Positions 17,656 through 27,883 of a stretch of DNA of 64,000 nt are shown piece after piece; position 1 is the first letter of the stretch, and each line of letters begins with the position of its first letter. A program made the position numbers and the translations under genes. This DNA comes from an uncultured bacterium (lineage in GTDB: Bacteria > Spirochaetota > Leptospiria > Leptospirales > Leptonemataceae), in the NCBI GenBank assembly GCA_937928085.1, contig CALFVU010000007.1, positions 62,001 to 126,000 of the forward strand, written 5' to 3'. The notes under the pieces are model-generated. The model did no database searches, had not been told where the DNA came from, and worked only from the letters and a program-made list of their open reading frames with translations.

Positions 17656-17937
17656 TACTAATTCTTAATTTTTGTATGTTATCATTATCTAAAATGTGAA
17701 AATGTGAAAAAATATAAAAACGATTAAAAAACATGGGTTTTATTATTTTTTTCTTAAGTTTTAGTCAATTTATTTTAAAACTATTTGTGAAATTACTGTG
17801 TAAAAACTAAATAAAATTTTCACATTTCTTGATGTGTTCAAAAAAAAATTTCACATAATTTGATAAGAATTTAACATAAAATGAATTAAAAAATTAATTG
17901 AATACTACATAAAAAAATTTATATCATTTTGAAGTAG
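17656..17937. promoter_or_regulatory. AT-rich region upstream of dnaN with repeated TGTGAAA-like words
   Basis: This 282-base gap between prfA and dnaN holds a cluster of related words in both orientations: TGTGAAAATGTGAAAA at about 17695-17709, TTTGTGAAA near 17784, TGTGTAAAA near 17798, TTTTCACA near 17817, ATGTGTTCA near 17832 and TTTCACATA near 17849. TGTGTAAAA and TGTGAAAAA each differ from a DnaA box (TTATNCACA, reverse strand) at one position; the others differ more. It probably contains the dnaN promoter, and could bind DnaA. I cannot show that it is an origin. Confidence 0.45.
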
Positions 17938-19044
17938 TTAAACTTTCATTATTTGTTTTTTTTGGAATTCTTCTAATTTTTTTAATTTTTCGTATTTTAA
18001 AAGTTCTTCTAACATAGGTAAGATTTCGCCATTCATGAACTCGTCTAAATTATAAACAGAAAAATTAATTCTATGATCTGTTACTCTTCCTTGAGGGTAG
18101 TTATAAGTTCTAATTTTTTCAGAACGATCACCTGTTTTTACTTGATTTTTTTTTAAATTGGACATTTCTTTGTGGTGTTGTTCTTCTTGAATTTGTTTTA
18201 ATCGAGAACGTAAAATTTTAAGTGCTTTTGCTTTATTTTTATGTTGGGATCTTTCATCTTGACAAGTAACTACAATGCCAGTAGGAATATGGGTTATACG
18301 AACTGCAGATTCTGTTTTGTTAACATGTTGGCCACCAGCTCCACTTGAACGAAATACATCAATACGTAAATCTTTTTCTTCAATTTCGAAGTCGTTTTCT
18401 TCTGCTTCTGGAATAACTGCCACAGTAACTGCACTTGTGTGTATTCTTCCATTACTTTCGGTAATGGGAATTCTTTGAACTCTATGGGCTCCCGCTTCTA
18501 AATGTAGTAATTCGTATGCTCTTTCGCCTTTTACACTAAAAATAATTTCTTTGTAGCCTCCTAAACCAGTTTCTGTCATAGATAAAATTTCTAAAATAAA
18601 ATTCATTTTGTCGCAAAATTTAGAATACATTTTAAAAAGATCACTTACAAACAAAGCTGCTTCTTCGCCACCAGTACCAGCTCTGATTTCTATAATAATG
18701 TTTTTTCCGTTATTAGGGTCAGGTTCTAAAAATAAGGATTCGATTTCTAATTCGTTTTCTTTTAAGAAATTTTCTAACTCTTGTTTTTCTATTATTGCTA
18801 ATTCAATTAAATTTTTATCTGAATTTTCGTCTTTTAAAATTTCTAAAACTTCTTCGTAAGATTTTAGCTTTTTTAAGTATTCTTTAATTTTTTCAATATT
18901 ATTTTCCAAACGATAATACTCTCTTGATAGTTCTTTGAATTTCTCTGAATTTTCTAAAATTTCAGAAGAGGATAATAAATTTTGCAGTTCTAAAAAGCGA
19001 TCATATTCTTTTTGTAAATGATCTTTAAGTTGACTCCAATTCAT
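17938..19044 (-). CDS. prfA: peptide chain release factor 1
   Basis: A release factor with the GGQ motif (SGAGGQHVNKTESAVR) and the RF1-type codon-recognition motif PxT (here PITES) in place of the RF2 SPF, so it reads UAA and UAG. I choose ATG 19044 (368 aa), which gives the usual RF1 length and start; an upstream ATG at 19101 would add a 19-residue hydrophobic extension. Neither start has a clear ribosome binding site. It is divergent from hisF. Confidence 0.94.
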   Translation of the reverse strand: MNWSQLKDHLQKEYDRFLELQNLLSSSEILENSEKFKELSREYYRLENNIEKIKEYLKKLKSYEEVLEILKDENSDKNLIELAIIEKQELENFLKENELEIESLFLEPDPNNGKNIIIEIRAGTGGEEAALFVSDLFKMYSKFCDKMNFILEILSMTETGLGGYKEIIFSVKGERAYELLHLEAGAHRVQRIPITESNGRIHTSAVTVAVIPEAEENDFEIEEKDLRIDVFRSSGAGGQHVNKTESAVRITHIPTGIVVTCQDERSQHKNKAKALKILRSRLKQIQEEQHHKEMSNLKKNQVKTGDRSEKIRTYNYPQGRVTDHRINFSVYNLDEFMNGEILPMLEELLKYEKLKKLEEFQKKQIMKV

Positions 19045-19208
19045 TCTAAATATAAGAAAAATTGAAAATTTGTTTTGTAAATCTTTTTTTGAAATATTCA
19101 TTCAAAAAATCAATTTAAAGATCAAATAAAAACATATATCAAGCTAAAAAAAAAGTTATCAAGAATGAAAATTCTTTTTGAAATATAGATTGATAAAAAA
19201 ATGGTGAT

Positions 19209-19994
19209 GTGTTGTGTGTTCGAATTATTCCTTGTTTAGATATTAAAGAGGGTAGAGTAGTAAAAGGGGTAAAATTTATTAATTTAATAGATGCAGGAGA
19301 TCCAGTAGAAAATGCAAAAATATATGCAGAACAAGGAGCGGATGAGTTAACGTTTTTAGATATAACGGCAAGTGTAGAAAAAAGAAAAATAATTCGACAT
19401 TTAGTTGAATCTGTAGCAAAAGAGATCTTCATTCCTTTTTCAGTTGGTGGTGGTATTCGAACTGTGGATGATGTAGAAAATATTTTGATGGGTGGGGCGG
19501 ATAAAGTTTCAATCAATACTTCAGCTTTTCAAAATCCAAAATTAATTTATGAATCTGCGAAAATTTTTGGAAGCCAATGTATAATATGTGCAATTGATGC
19601 AAAATGGAACGAGAAAATGAATGAATACGAAGTTTATTTGAATGGTGGAAGGACACCTACAGGGGTTTCTGCAATTGAATGGGCAAAACAAGCAGAGGAC
19701 ATGGGAGCAGGAGAAATCTTATTGACAAGTATAGATCGAGATGGAACAAAAAATGGATATGAATTGAATTTAACAAAAAGAGTTGTTGAATCTATACAAT
19801 TACCCGTTATTGCTTCAGGTGGTGCGGGTAAAATAAATCATTTTTTAGAAGTGATTGAGTATTCAAAAGCAAATGCAGTTTTGGCTGCATCTGTATTTCA
19901 TTTTAGAGAAATTACTATTGCTCAGGTAAAAGAAGAATTAAAAAAACATAAAATTCCTGTAAGAACAAAATATAATGTATTTATAGAGGAGTAA
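19209..19994 (+). CDS. hisF: imidazole glycerol phosphate synthase cyclase subunit
   Basis: A 261-aa TIM barrel starting with GTG. It carries IIPCLDIKEGRVVKG (catalytic Asp near residue 11), FSVGGGIR, KVSINTSA, IICAIDAK (second catalytic Asp) and GEILLTSIDRDGT, ASGGAG near the phosphate site. It forms the imidazole ring of histidine with HisH, which is not in this window. It is followed after four bases by hisE. Confidence 0.95.
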   Translation: MLCVRIIPCLDIKEGRVVKGVKFINLIDAGDPVENAKIYAEQGADELTFLDITASVEKRKIIRHLVESVAKEIFIPFSVGGGIRTVDDVENILMGGADKVSINTSAFQNPKLIYESAKIFGSQCIICAIDAKWNEKMNEYEVYLNGGRTPTGVSAIEWAKQAEDMGAGEILLTSIDRDGTKNGYELNLTKRVVESIQLPVIASGGAGKINHFLEVIEYSKANAVLAASVFHFREITIAQVKEELKKHKIPVRTKYNVFIEE

Positions 19995-19998
19995 AATT

Positions 19999-20283
19999 AT
20001 GGAATTTTTGAAACAATTAGAAAATATTTTGATGGAAAGAAAAAGAGAACTTCCAAATGGTTCTTATAGTTCAAGGTTGTTTCAGGAAGGAGAAGATAGC
20101 ATTCTAAAAAAAATTATTGAAGAGTCGGGAGAAGTACTTCTTGCATTTAAGGGTGGAAGTAAAGAAGAAATTATCCATGAAGTAGCTGATTTAATTTTTC
20201 ATTTAATGGTGGCACTAGTAGAAAAAGAAATTTATTTGAATGATGTAATCGAAGAATTAAAAAAAAGGCATAAACAAAAATGA
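19999..20283 (+). CDS. hisE: phosphoribosyl-ATP pyrophosphatase
   Basis: A 94-aa all-helical MazG-like protein with KKIIEESGEVLLAF and HEVADLIFHLMVAL, the acidic metal-binding helices of HisE. It is stand-alone and not fused to HisI. It removes pyrophosphate from phosphoribosyl-ATP, the second histidine step. It ends in ATGA overlap with kdsA. Confidence 0.92.
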   Translation: MEFLKQLENILMERKRELPNGSYSSRLFQEGEDSILKKIIEESGEVLLAFKGGSKEEIIHEVADLIFHLMVALVEKEIYLNDVIEELKKRHKQK

Positions 20284-21119
20284 ATTTTTTTAAAGAAATT
20301 ACAGAAAGAGAATTTTTTGGAAAAAAAATTGGTGGAAGAAATCCCTTTTTTCTAATTGCAGGTCCTTGTGTGATTGAATCTCAGGATTTATTGTTTAAAG
20401 TAAGCGAAAAGATAAAAAAAATAACGGAAGAACTTGGTATTGTATATATTTTTAAATCTAGTTTTGACAAAGCTAACCGAACTTCTTATGCTAGTAAGCG
20501 AGGACCTGGTCTAGAAGAAGGTTTAAAACTTTTAGAAAAAGTAAAAAAAGAGTTTAATGTACCGGTTCTTACCGATGTACACGAAACGTATCAAGTAAAA
20601 ATAACGGCAGAAGTTGTAGATATATTGCAAGTTCCAGCTTTTTTAAGTAGACAAACAGATTTAATCATAGAATGTGCAAAGACGAACAAATGGGTTAATA
20701 TAAAAAAAGGACAATTTCTTGCCCCTTGGGATGTTAAGTCAATTCAAGAAAAATTTTATTCTTCTGGTAACCAAAAATTGCTTATAACAGAACGCGGAGT
20801 GAGTTTTGGTTACAATAATCTTGTTTTTGATCCTCGCTCAATTCCTATTATGAGAAGTTTTGATATTCCAATTGTGTTTGATGGAACTCATAGTACTCAA
20901 CTACCCGGTGGGATGGGAAATCAAAGTGGTGGAAATCGAGAATTTGTGCCGTATTTATCAAAAGCTGCTGTTTCTTTGGGAGTTGAAGGTATTTTTATGG
21001 AAATTCACCCCGAACCAGAAAACGCTTGGTCTGATTCTGCAACTCAGTACTGGTTAGATAAAGCTCCTATGCTCATTAAGCATTTATATGAAATCGATCG
21101 GATTATCAAAAATAATTAA
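20280..21119 (+). CDS. kdsA: 3-deoxy-8-phosphooctulonate synthase
   Basis: A 279-aa KDO-8-phosphate synthase. AGPCVIES near residue 25, KSSFDKANRTS, TDVHE, GVSFGYNNLVFDPRS and FDGTHSTQLPGG are the family motifs. The Cys in AGPC is the ligand found in metal-dependent KDO8P synthases, while metal-independent forms have Asn there. It condenses arabinose-5-phosphate with PEP to make KDO for lipid A core. It overlaps lptC by 32 bases, placing KDO supply beside LPS export. Confidence 0.95.
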   Translation: MNFFKEITEREFFGKKIGGRNPFFLIAGPCVIESQDLLFKVSEKIKKITEELGIVYIFKSSFDKANRTSYASKRGPGLEEGLKLLEKVKKEFNVPVLTDVHETYQVKITAEVVDILQVPAFLSRQTDLIIECAKTNKWVNIKKGQFLAPWDVKSIQEKFYSSGNQKLLITERGVSFGYNNLVFDPRSIPIMRSFDIPIVFDGTHSTQLPGGMGNQSGGNREFVPYLSKAAVSLGVEGIFMEIHPEPENAWSDSATQYWLDKAPMLIKHLYEIDRIIKNN

Positions 21120-21663
21120 TATTTATATATTATTTTTAATATCTTGCACTCAAAATTATCGTGATTTAAAAGAAGAATCGAAAGAACCAAATGCAAGTTT
21201 AAGATTTTTAAACTTTTTTAGAATTGAGTATAAAGGAATTGGAACAAAAAAATGGGAAATTATAGCAGAAGAGGCATATATTTATAATTCTGAAAAAACA
21301 AACGAACCAATAAAAATCATTGTGTATAATTTTTCTTTTAAACAATTTCTACCTTCCGAAGCATTTATAAAATCTAAGAAAGCTCTTTTAGATTACAATG
21401 AGAATATTATCTATTTAAGTGAGGATTCATTCTTCGAAGATAAAAGTCTAACAATTACTGGAAACAACTTAAAGTATGATTTGGAAAAAGAAATTTTATA
21501 TTCGGATTCTGAAATAGAAATCTGGAAAGATAATAACAAAATTAAATGTTTAAAAGGAATTTATTATGAAAAAAAAGAAGGAGTTCAAAAATGTAAAAAA
21601 CCACAAGGTCAAATTTTTCAAAAAAGAAATCAACAAACATCGACCAAAGATTATTTTTTTTAG
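21088..21663 (+). CDS. lptC: LptC-like LPS export protein
   Basis: A 191-aa protein with an N-terminal hydrophobic segment ending LISCTQN, which could be a lipoprotein signal or membrane anchor. Residues about 45-165 look like an LptC/OstA-type beta jellyroll (KKWEIIAEEAYIY, FIKSKKALLDYNEN, LTITGNNLKYDLEKEILYS). Its place directly before the LptA-like and LptB genes supports the call. In Lpt systems this protein receives LPS from the inner-membrane transporter. The C-terminal 20 residues are polar and unlike the family. Confidence 0.8.
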   Translation: MKSIGLSKIINIYILFLISCTQNYRDLKEESKEPNASLRFLNFFRIEYKGIGTKKWEIIAEEAYIYNSEKTNEPIKIIVYNFSFKQFLPSEAFIKSKKALLDYNENIIYLSEDSFFEDKSLTITGNNLKYDLEKEILYSDSEIEIWKDNNKIKCLKGIYYEKKEGVQKCKKPQGQIFQKRNQQTSTKDYFF

Positions 21664-21664
21664 T

Positions 21665-23083
21665 ATGAAGTCCATAATATTGCTTTTGTTAATTTTTAAT
21701 TTTTGTTTAGGTCATAAAATACCTGTTTTAGAATTACAAAGTTATGAATTATTAGAATTTAATTCTATAAAAGACAACAAAGAAAATCTTTTAAAAAAAC
21801 AATTCGATACAAAAAAAAGAAAAAATGTAATTACTTATTATTATGGAGATGAATTAATTAGAAAGAAAACGAAACGGAATGGTGGTGATCATTACACAAT
21901 CATTTTGCAAGGTAATGCTCAAATTCAACACGAAGATACAACAGTTTTTGCTCCGTATATAGAGATTGATCCCGAAGATAATGGAATCATAAAAGGGAGA
22001 ATTATTGTTACTTCTAAAAAACAAGATTATATATTGAATGCTCAACAAGGAACCTATAGTAGACAAGAAGAATTAATTAAGATTTATGGAAATCCTTATA
22101 TGAAGTTAAATTCTAAAAATTCTTCTATTTTAGTTGCAACAGAAGAAATAGAGAGAAAGATCCCAGAAAAAACTATAATTTTTAAAAATTATGTAAAAAT
22201 TTTTAGTAAAGACTGGTCTTTATTAGCAGACGAAAGTACATTTTATGATGACAAAAATGAATTTATATTAAAAAAAAATCCTGTTTTGATAGGAAAAAAC
22301 ATTTATTTTACTGCAATAGAAATGATTTATAATGCGAAAGATAAAAAAATAATTACTAATCAAGAACCACTAATGATTACAACAATTGTATTACAAACAA
22401 AAGAAAAACAAGATGAGAAACAGACATCACAGAAAACTAAAAAAGAAAAAGAAGAAAATAAAGAAGAAAAAGAAAACATGATTATCACTGCAGATTGGAT
22501 TGAATATATTTTAGACGAAAGTTCAAATACAAAACATTCAAATCCTGAACTAACTCAAAAAGGAATGTTGAAAGGAAATGTATTAATGACTTCTTTAACA
22601 AAGACTTTAAAGGGAGAAGAATTCTTAATTTTAGGAAAAGAAGTTTCTTATATTGAATCAAACAAAAAGGTCACTGTAGAAGATAAAAAAGAAAACTTTT
22701 TTCTTCAGTCTCAGTATATGTTATATAATTTAAAAAATAGAAAACTACTGTTAAAACAAAACCCAGAGTTAATTATATATAAAAAGAATTCTTCTGTAGA
22801 AACTACAAGTAATGATCAAATAAAAGAAATTTTAAGAGCAGAAATGATAGAAAGAGATTTTGCAAACGAAATTACTATAGCAAAAGGAAATGTTTATTTT
22901 AAACGCGAAAAAGAAGAAGCAATTGCTGAATATGCAAAAATTGATGAAAAACAAGAGAAAATAGAACTTTTAGGAAATCCTATCTTAAAAAGAGAAAAAT
23001 CAGAAATTCATTGTAAAAAGATAGAAGTATATAAAGATAGAATTGAAATTTTTGGAGAACTCCTGACTAAAATCTATGACTAA
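21665..23083 (+). CDS. lptA: LptA/OstA-like periplasmic LPS transport protein, large form
   Basis: The frame is open from 21566, but ATG 21665 begins a proper signal peptide ([15 protein letters not shown]), so I start there, two bases after lptC, giving 472 aa. OstA-like repeats occur twice: [24 protein letters not shown], and again in the last 90 residues with [25 protein letters not shown]. Between them lies a Lys/Glu-rich stretch (about residues 240-265). Typical LptA is about 180 residues, so this is much longer. It probably bridges the periplasm for LPS, acting with LptB and LptC. Confidence 0.8.
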   Translation: MKSIILLLLIFNFCLGHKIPVLELQSYELLEFNSIKDNKENLLKKQFDTKKRKNVITYYYGDELIRKKTKRNGGDHYTIILQGNAQIQHEDTTVFAPYIEIDPEDNGIIKGRIIVTSKKQDYILNAQQGTYSRQEELIKIYGNPYMKLNSKNSSILVATEEIERKIPEKTIIFKNYVKIFSKDWSLLADESTFYDDKNEFILKKNPVLIGKNIYFTAIEMIYNAKDKKIITNQEPLMITTIVLQTKEKQDEKQTSQKTKKEKEENKEEKENMIITADWIEYILDESSNTKHSNPELTQKGMLKGNVLMTSLTKTLKGEEFLILGKEVSYIESNKKVTVEDKKENFFLQSQYMLYNLKNRKLLLKQNPELIIYKKNSSVETTSNDQIKEILRAEMIERDFANEITIAKGNVYFKREKEEAIAEYAKIDEKQEKIELLGNPILKREKSEIHCKKIEVYKDRIEIFGELLTKIYD

Positions 23084-23816
23084 TACGATTCAAAATAAGA
23101 CTTTTCGAATGGAGAATTTAGTTAAAATTTATAATAGAAGAAGAGTTGTTGATAATGTTTCTTTTTATATCAAAAAACAAGAAATTGTGGGATTGTTAGG
23201 ACCCAATGGTGCAGGAAAAACTACTTCTTTTTATATGGCCGTGGGATTGGTAAAACCAGATTATGGGAAGGTTTATATTGACGAAGAAGACATAACCGAT
23301 TTGCCAATGTATAAAAGAGCAAGAAAAGGAGTTGGATATTTAGCTCAAGAGCCTTCGATTTTTCGGAAGCTAACTGTAAGACAAAATATAGAAGCAATAT
23401 TAGAGATGTTTTATAAAGATAAAAATCTTATTGAAGAAAAAACAGAATCTTTGATTAAAGAATTGCACTTAGAAAAAGTAAGAGATCAAAAAGGATATAC
23501 TTTGTCTGGGGGAGAAAGAAGAAGATGTGAAATTGCAAGAGCCTTGGCAACAGATCCAGATTTTATTTTATTAGATGAACCTTTTGCAGGTGTAGATCCA
23601 ATTGCAGTAAAAGACATTCAAAATCTAATTTTTCATTTAAAAGAGAGGGGATTGGGGATTCTTATAACTGATCATAATGTTAGAGAAACTTTAAAAATAA
23701 CAGATAGAGCTTATATAATGTATTCAGGAGAAATCTTACGATTTGGTACAGTGGAAACATTGATTAATGATCCAAAAATTAAAGAAATATATTTAGGGGA
23801 TGATTTTCGTTTATGA
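23076..23816 (+). CDS. lptB: LPS export ABC transporter ATPase LptB
   Basis: A 246-aa ABC ATPase. Walker [15 protein letters not shown]-loop [12 protein letters not shown], signature [15 protein letters not shown], Walker [14 protein letters not shown] and the H-loop in ITDHNVRET are all present. [14 protein letters not shown] is typical of LptB. It powers LPS extraction from the inner membrane with LptF and LptG, which are not in the window. It overlaps lptA by eight bases and rpoN by ATGA. Confidence 0.95.
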   Translation: MTNTIQNKTFRMENLVKIYNRRRVVDNVSFYIKKQEIVGLLGPNGAGKTTSFYMAVGLVKPDYGKVYIDEEDITDLPMYKRARKGVGYLAQEPSIFRKLTVRQNIEAILEMFYKDKNLIEEKTESLIKELHLEKVRDQKGYTLSGGERRRCEIARALATDPDFILLDEPFAGVDPIAVKDIQNLIFHLKERGLGILITDHNVRETLKITDRAYIMYSGEILRFGTVETLINDPKIKEIYLGDDFRL

Positions 23817-25153
23817 AGCAACGATTAGAGCAAAAGCAAACGCAAAAATTAATTTTAACTCAAACTCTAAAACAATCAATAGAATTACTACAGTATTCTC
23901 AAGTTGAATTAGAAAAAAAATTGGAAGAAATCATAAAAGAAAATCCTTTTTTAATTGTAAAGAAAAGAAATTACGTGCCAGAATGGTTTTTTAAGTTGTA
24001 TTATGATCCCGAGGCTTCTTTAAGAAAACAGAAAGCATTAGAAAATACCGCTTATTCAAATACCAATCTCTATTCTCATTTAAAACAACAAATTGCATAT
24101 TTAAAATTTACAGAGAAAGAGAAAGAAGCTGCAGATATTTTAATTTCTTCTTTAGACAAAAACGGATTTTTAATTCATCAACCAGAATATTTACTTCAGT
24201 CTTTTGGTTTTGATTCTGATAAAATTTTAGAAATCAGAAAAAAAATATCATCGTTGGATCCAATCGGATGTTGCACATTAAATTATATAGAATCACTAAT
24301 TTTTCAGTTAGAAATCCAATATCCCGAAATGCAAGAATCTAAAAATGCTATTTCTTTATTAAAAGAATGTGTAGAAGAATTGGAAAATCAGGATTGGAAA
24401 CGTATTCAAGAAAAATTGAAACTCACTAAAGAAGAAATCCAAAAAGCGATTTCTTTGATTCGAACGTTAAATCCTTTTCCAGGAAAAGAATATTCAAATG
24501 ATAATATTACATATATAGAACCAGATGTTTATGTTATAATAGACGAAAATCAAGAGGATCCTTTTGTTATATTCCTTAACGATAGATTATTAAAAAATAT
24601 TGAATTTAACAAAAACTACATTGAACAAATAAAAAAAGAAAAACATATAAGTAATGAAGAATTAAAAAATTTAAAAACAAAATTATTTACCACGGAGTAT
24701 TTCATTCGCTCATTAGAGCAAAGAAATCAAACTCTTTTAGAAGTTACAAAATCTATTGTGAATCATCAAAAAAATTTCTTTTTATATAAAAAAGAAATAT
24801 TGCCTCTTAGATTAAAAGATGTAGCAGATGACGTAAATATACATATTTCTACAGTTTCGAGAATTACAGCACATAAGTATATATACACAAAATGGGGAAT
24901 TTTTGAATTAAAAACTTTTTTTAAAAGAGGATTTAAAAGTTTACATAATGAAAATAAAAAAATTTCACCCGATACTATAAAAAATTTAATTCAAGAAATT
25001 ATTTCAAAAGAGGATAAAAAAAATCCATTAAAAGATAATGAAATTTCTGAAATTTTACTTTATAGAGGAATCAAAATTGCTCGAAGAACAATTTCAAAAT
25101 ATCGAAAAGAATTGAATATACCTTCTGTTTCTAATAGGATTCAGAATATATAA
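23813..25153 (+). CDS. rpoN: RNA polymerase sigma-54 factor
   Basis: A 446-aa sigma-54. Region I is the Gln/Leu-rich N-terminus ([21 protein letters not shown]), the core-binding part follows, an HTH near residues 335-360 reads [20 protein letters not shown], and the RpoN box is near 423-432 ([10 protein letters not shown]). It needs an AAA+ activator; one is encoded at 45429. The lptB-rpoN order is common in Gram-negative bacteria. Confidence 0.96.
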   Translation: MKQRLEQKQTQKLILTQTLKQSIELLQYSQVELEKKLEEIIKENPFLIVKKRNYVPEWFFKLYYDPEASLRKQKALENTAYSNTNLYSHLKQQIAYLKFTEKEKEAADILISSLDKNGFLIHQPEYLLQSFGFDSDKILEIRKKISSLDPIGCCTLNYIESLIFQLEIQYPEMQESKNAISLLKECVEELENQDWKRIQEKLKLTKEEIQKAISLIRTLNPFPGKEYSNDNITYIEPDVYVIIDENQEDPFVIFLNDRLLKNIEFNKNYIEQIKKEKHISNEELKNLKTKLFTTEYFIRSLEQRNQTLLEVTKSIVNHQKNFFLYKKEILPLRLKDVADDVNIHISTVSRITAHKYIYTKWGIFELKTFFKRGFKSLHNENKKISPDTIKNLIQEIISKEDKKNPLKDNEISEILLYRGIKIARRTISKYRKELNIPSVSNRIQNI

Positions 25154-25788
25154 TTTTATGGTGGTGAATTTTTATCATGAAACATTTAGAAATTATAAAA
25201 ATGACAATATAGCTATTTAAAGTAAAAAAATGATTGTTCAAATCAAAAAAAATTTGTAAGAGAATAGAATAATGGAAATAATCAGAAATTAAAAGAAATT
25301 ATAAAAGAAATTTATTAAAAATATGTATTAAACAAAAAAAAGTTTAGACCTTTGAGAGATTTAGTAAAATGATTTTAAATGTTTCAGAAAACATAGAATT
25401 ATTTATCAAGGTTTTTATTCTTTTGACAAATAAACTCTTTTGCGTATATTTTGAGTATTATAATCAGAATCGATCATTTACCTCTTGTAACATATTGGGG
25501 TTTAAGTATTGAATACTAAAAAGTGTAATGAAAGCTTGCATAATCCAATAGATAAAAGTAAGTAAAAAATTTAAATCCAAATTATATAAAAATAATAATA
25601 GCAAAATCAAGATTGCTGGAATTTGGTTTTTTTGAATCATCTTCAAACTAAAAAAGAGCAAAATTCGTATTATATGATTAATTTTAATAAATAAATTTAT
25701 AAAAACTTTTTGCAAAAAAAATTATATAAAATTTATAAAAATTATATTTTTTTCTTGATAAAATTGTCAAAAAGAAAAAATCTGTAGT
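25154..25788. other. 635-base gap without a convincing gene
   Basis: The gap between rpoN and fabG is AT-rich and lacks tRNA-like or conserved RNA motifs that I can see. A plus-strand promoter-like pair lies at 25423-25450. The minus strand has an 83-codon frame (25464-25715) starting with TTG, very hydrophobic, without a clear ribosome binding site; I do not call it. The rest may be a decayed gene or a long untranslated leader. Confidence 0.5.
25423..25450 (+). promoter_or_regulatory. sigma-70-like promoter inside the rpoN-fabG gap
   Basis: TTGACA at 25423-25428, a 16-base spacer, then TATATT at 25445-25450. It is a near-consensus pair. The first plus-strand gene downstream is fabG, about 330 bases away, so it would make a long leader or a small RNA. 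Confidence 0.4.
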
Positions 25789-26547
25789 ATGGAAAGAGTA
25801 TTTGAAGGAAAAGTAGCTTTAGTTACGGGTTCCGCGCGAGGTATTGGTAGAGCAATAGCAGAGGATTTAGCAGAATGGGGTGCGAATCAAGTTATTTTAG
25901 ATATTAAGCAAGAAGATTGCGAAAGAACATCAAAAGAAATTTCTGAAAAATACAATGTAAAATGTTTACCTATAGCTTGTAATGTGACAGTAAAACAGCA
26001 AGTGCAAGAAGCTTTAGAAAAGGTAAAGTCTGAATTTGGAGGATTAGATTTTTTGGTAAATAATGCCGGTATTCTTAAAGATAATTTATTACTTAGAATG
26101 AAAGAAGAAGAATGGGATATGGTGATAAATGTAAATTTAAAAGGCCCTTTTTTAGTTACTCAGGCTTTTTTACCTATGTTAATGAAAGCAAAAGATGGTG
26201 GAAGAATCATTAATGTAAGTTCTATATCAGGTTTAATTGGGCAAGTAGGACAGGCGAATTACGCTGCAAGTAAGGCAGGTTTAATAGGATTTACAAAAGT
26301 TGTAGCGAGAGAATATGCAAAAAAGGGAATTTTGTGCAATGCGATATGCCCAGGATATGTTCAAACAGATTTGACTGATGCGCTTCCGGATGCTGTAAAA
26401 GAAGAGTTAAGAAAATCTATTCCGTTAGGTAGACCCGGTCATGTTAAGGACATTTCAAAAGTAGTTAGGTTTTTGTGTTCTAATGAAGCAAATTTTATAA
26501 CGGGAAATATAATACGAATTGATGGTGGAACGGTAATAGGTTTATAA
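25789..26547 (+). CDS. fabG: 3-oxoacyl-ACP reductase, FabG-type SDR
   Basis: A 252-aa short-chain dehydrogenase with VTGSARGIGRAI for NADP(H), NNAGIL, catalytic Ser in NVSSISG and the YAASK pair, and a C-terminal IRIDGG that closes the substrate site. FabG reduces 3-oxoacyl-ACP in fatty-acid elongation. No fab cluster surrounds it; an acyl-CoA dehydrogenase follows, so a role in acyl-CoA metabolism (PhaB-like) is possible. Confidence 0.85.
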   Translation: MERVFEGKVALVTGSARGIGRAIAEDLAEWGANQVILDIKQEDCERTSKEISEKYNVKCLPIACNVTVKQQVQEALEKVKSEFGGLDFLVNNAGILKDNLLLRMKEEEWDMVINVNLKGPFLVTQAFLPMLMKAKDGGRIINVSSISGLIGQVGQANYAASKAGLIGFTKVVAREYAKKGILCNAICPGYVQTDLTDALPDAVKEELRKSIPLGRPGHVKDISKVVRFLCSNEANFITGNIIRIDGGTVIGL

Positions 26548-26690
26548 AACTGTAATCAATTTTTCAAGATAAAATTTATATTTTTGATTTTTTGAAATTT
26601 TTATATTATTTTAAATGAATGTGATTTTTTTATTGTTTTTTAAGTAAAATTAAAAAAATCGTAATTTATTAAACTAAAAGAGGTGTCTAT

Positions 26691-27875
26691 ATGACTAATA
26701 TTACGATTCCATTAGAATTTTCTGAAGAATTGAAAATGTTACAAGAATTAGTAAGAGAGGTTGTAAGAAAAGAAGTTTTTCCTGTTCGAAAAGAGTTAGA
26801 TGAAAAAAACGAGTATCCTTGGAAAGTTTTAGAAAAATTTAGAGAAGCGGGATTGTTTCAAGCTATGTTTTCAGAAGAGTATGGTGGTATGGGATTAGGT
26901 ATGATGGGCAACATTATTTTAGCAGAAGAAATTGCATATGGATGTTTGGGGATTGGTACAGCTTTCTTGGCTACCAAATTAGGTGCTTTGCCAATTGAAG
27001 TGGGTGGAACTGAAGAACAGAAAAAGAAGTGGCTTCCGCGTTTAGCTTCTGGAGAAATCATAGCAGCTTTTGGACTAACAGAACCAAATGCAGGTTCTGA
27101 TGTACCTTCTTTACAAACAACCGCTGTTAAAAAAGGAGATAAATATATTTTAAATGGAACTAAACAATGGATTTCTGGAGCAGGGCAAGCTCATCTTTAT
27201 ACTGTTTTTGCAATAACAGATAAGTCTAGAGGTCCGAGAGGTATAAGTTGTTTTATTGTAGAAAAAGGAACACCTGGCTTTTCTTTTGGAAAAAAAGAAG
27301 ATAAATTGGGAATTCGATGTTCAGAAACAAGGCAACTAATTTTTGAAGATTGCGAAGTTCCTGCTGAAAATTTAGTAGGTGGAAAAGAAAATAATGGATT
27401 TGTTCATGCACTTAAAACTTTGAATTTATCTCGACCAGCAGTAGCAGCATCTGCTGTAGGAACTGCCCAAGGTGCTTTTGATGCAGCTATACAATATGCA
27501 AGAGAAAGAGAACAATTTGGGGTTAAGATAGTTTCTTTTCAAGCTATTCAGCATATGCTTGCAGAAATGGCTATCAAAATCGAAGCAGCAAGACTTTTAA
27601 CTTATAAAGCTGCTATATTAGCAGAACAAGGTCATAAAGATACTGCTAAATTTTCTGCAATGGCGAAATGTTTCTCAGCAGATATGGCAATGGAAGTAGC
27701 AACTAATGCAGTTCAGATTTTTGGTGGTTATGGGTATGTTAAAGAATATCCAGTAGAAAAATATTTCAGAGATGCAAAGATATTACAAATATACGAAGGA
27801 ACAAGCCAAATTCAAAAAAATGAAATCGCTGCGGGTTTAATCAAAGAATCTACAATGAAAAAAGTGATATATTAA
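26691..27875 (+). CDS. acyl-CoA dehydrogenase
   Basis: A 394-aa acyl-CoA dehydrogenase after an AGAGGTG site. FAD and substrate motifs are GLTEPNAGSDVPSL, KQWISGAGQA and YAREREQFG; the catalytic Glu is in QIYEGTSQIQ near residue 377. It oxidises acyl-CoA to enoyl-CoA with FAD. The substrate chain length is not readable. Its place after fabG suggests acyl-chain use as carbon source, a known trait of Leptospirales, but this is inference. Confidence 0.93.
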   Translation: MTNITIPLEFSEELKMLQELVREVVRKEVFPVRKELDEKNEYPWKVLEKFREAGLFQAMFSEEYGGMGLGMMGNIILAEEIAYGCLGIGTAFLATKLGALPIEVGGTEEQKKKWLPRLASGEIIAAFGLTEPNAGSDVPSLQTTAVKKGDKYILNGTKQWISGAGQAHLYTVFAITDKSRGPRGISCFIVEKGTPGFSFGKKEDKLGIRCSETRQLIFEDCEVPAENLVGGKENNGFVHALKTLNLSRPAVAASAVGTAQGAFDAAIQYAREREQFGVKIVSFQAIQHMLAEMAIKIEAARLLTYKAAILAEQGHKDTAKFSAMAKCFSADMAMEVATNAVQIFGGYGYVKEYPVEKYFRDAKILQIYEGTSQIQKNEIAAGLIKESTMKKVIY

Positions 27876-27883
27876 TTAAAAAA

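Noticed and set aside
17656-17937. Replication origin
   Set aside because: The DnaA-box-like words are too degenerate and dnaA is absent, so I report it only as a candidate region.
21566-21664. Earlier start for the LptA-like gene
   Set aside because: It would bury the clear signal peptide 33 residues inside the protein and overlap lptC by 98 bases.
25464-25715. 83-codon hydrophobic frame on the minus strand
   Set aside because: It starts with TTG in an AT-rich run, has no clear ribosome binding site and no recognisable family; random AT-rich DNA easily gives hydrophobic frames.
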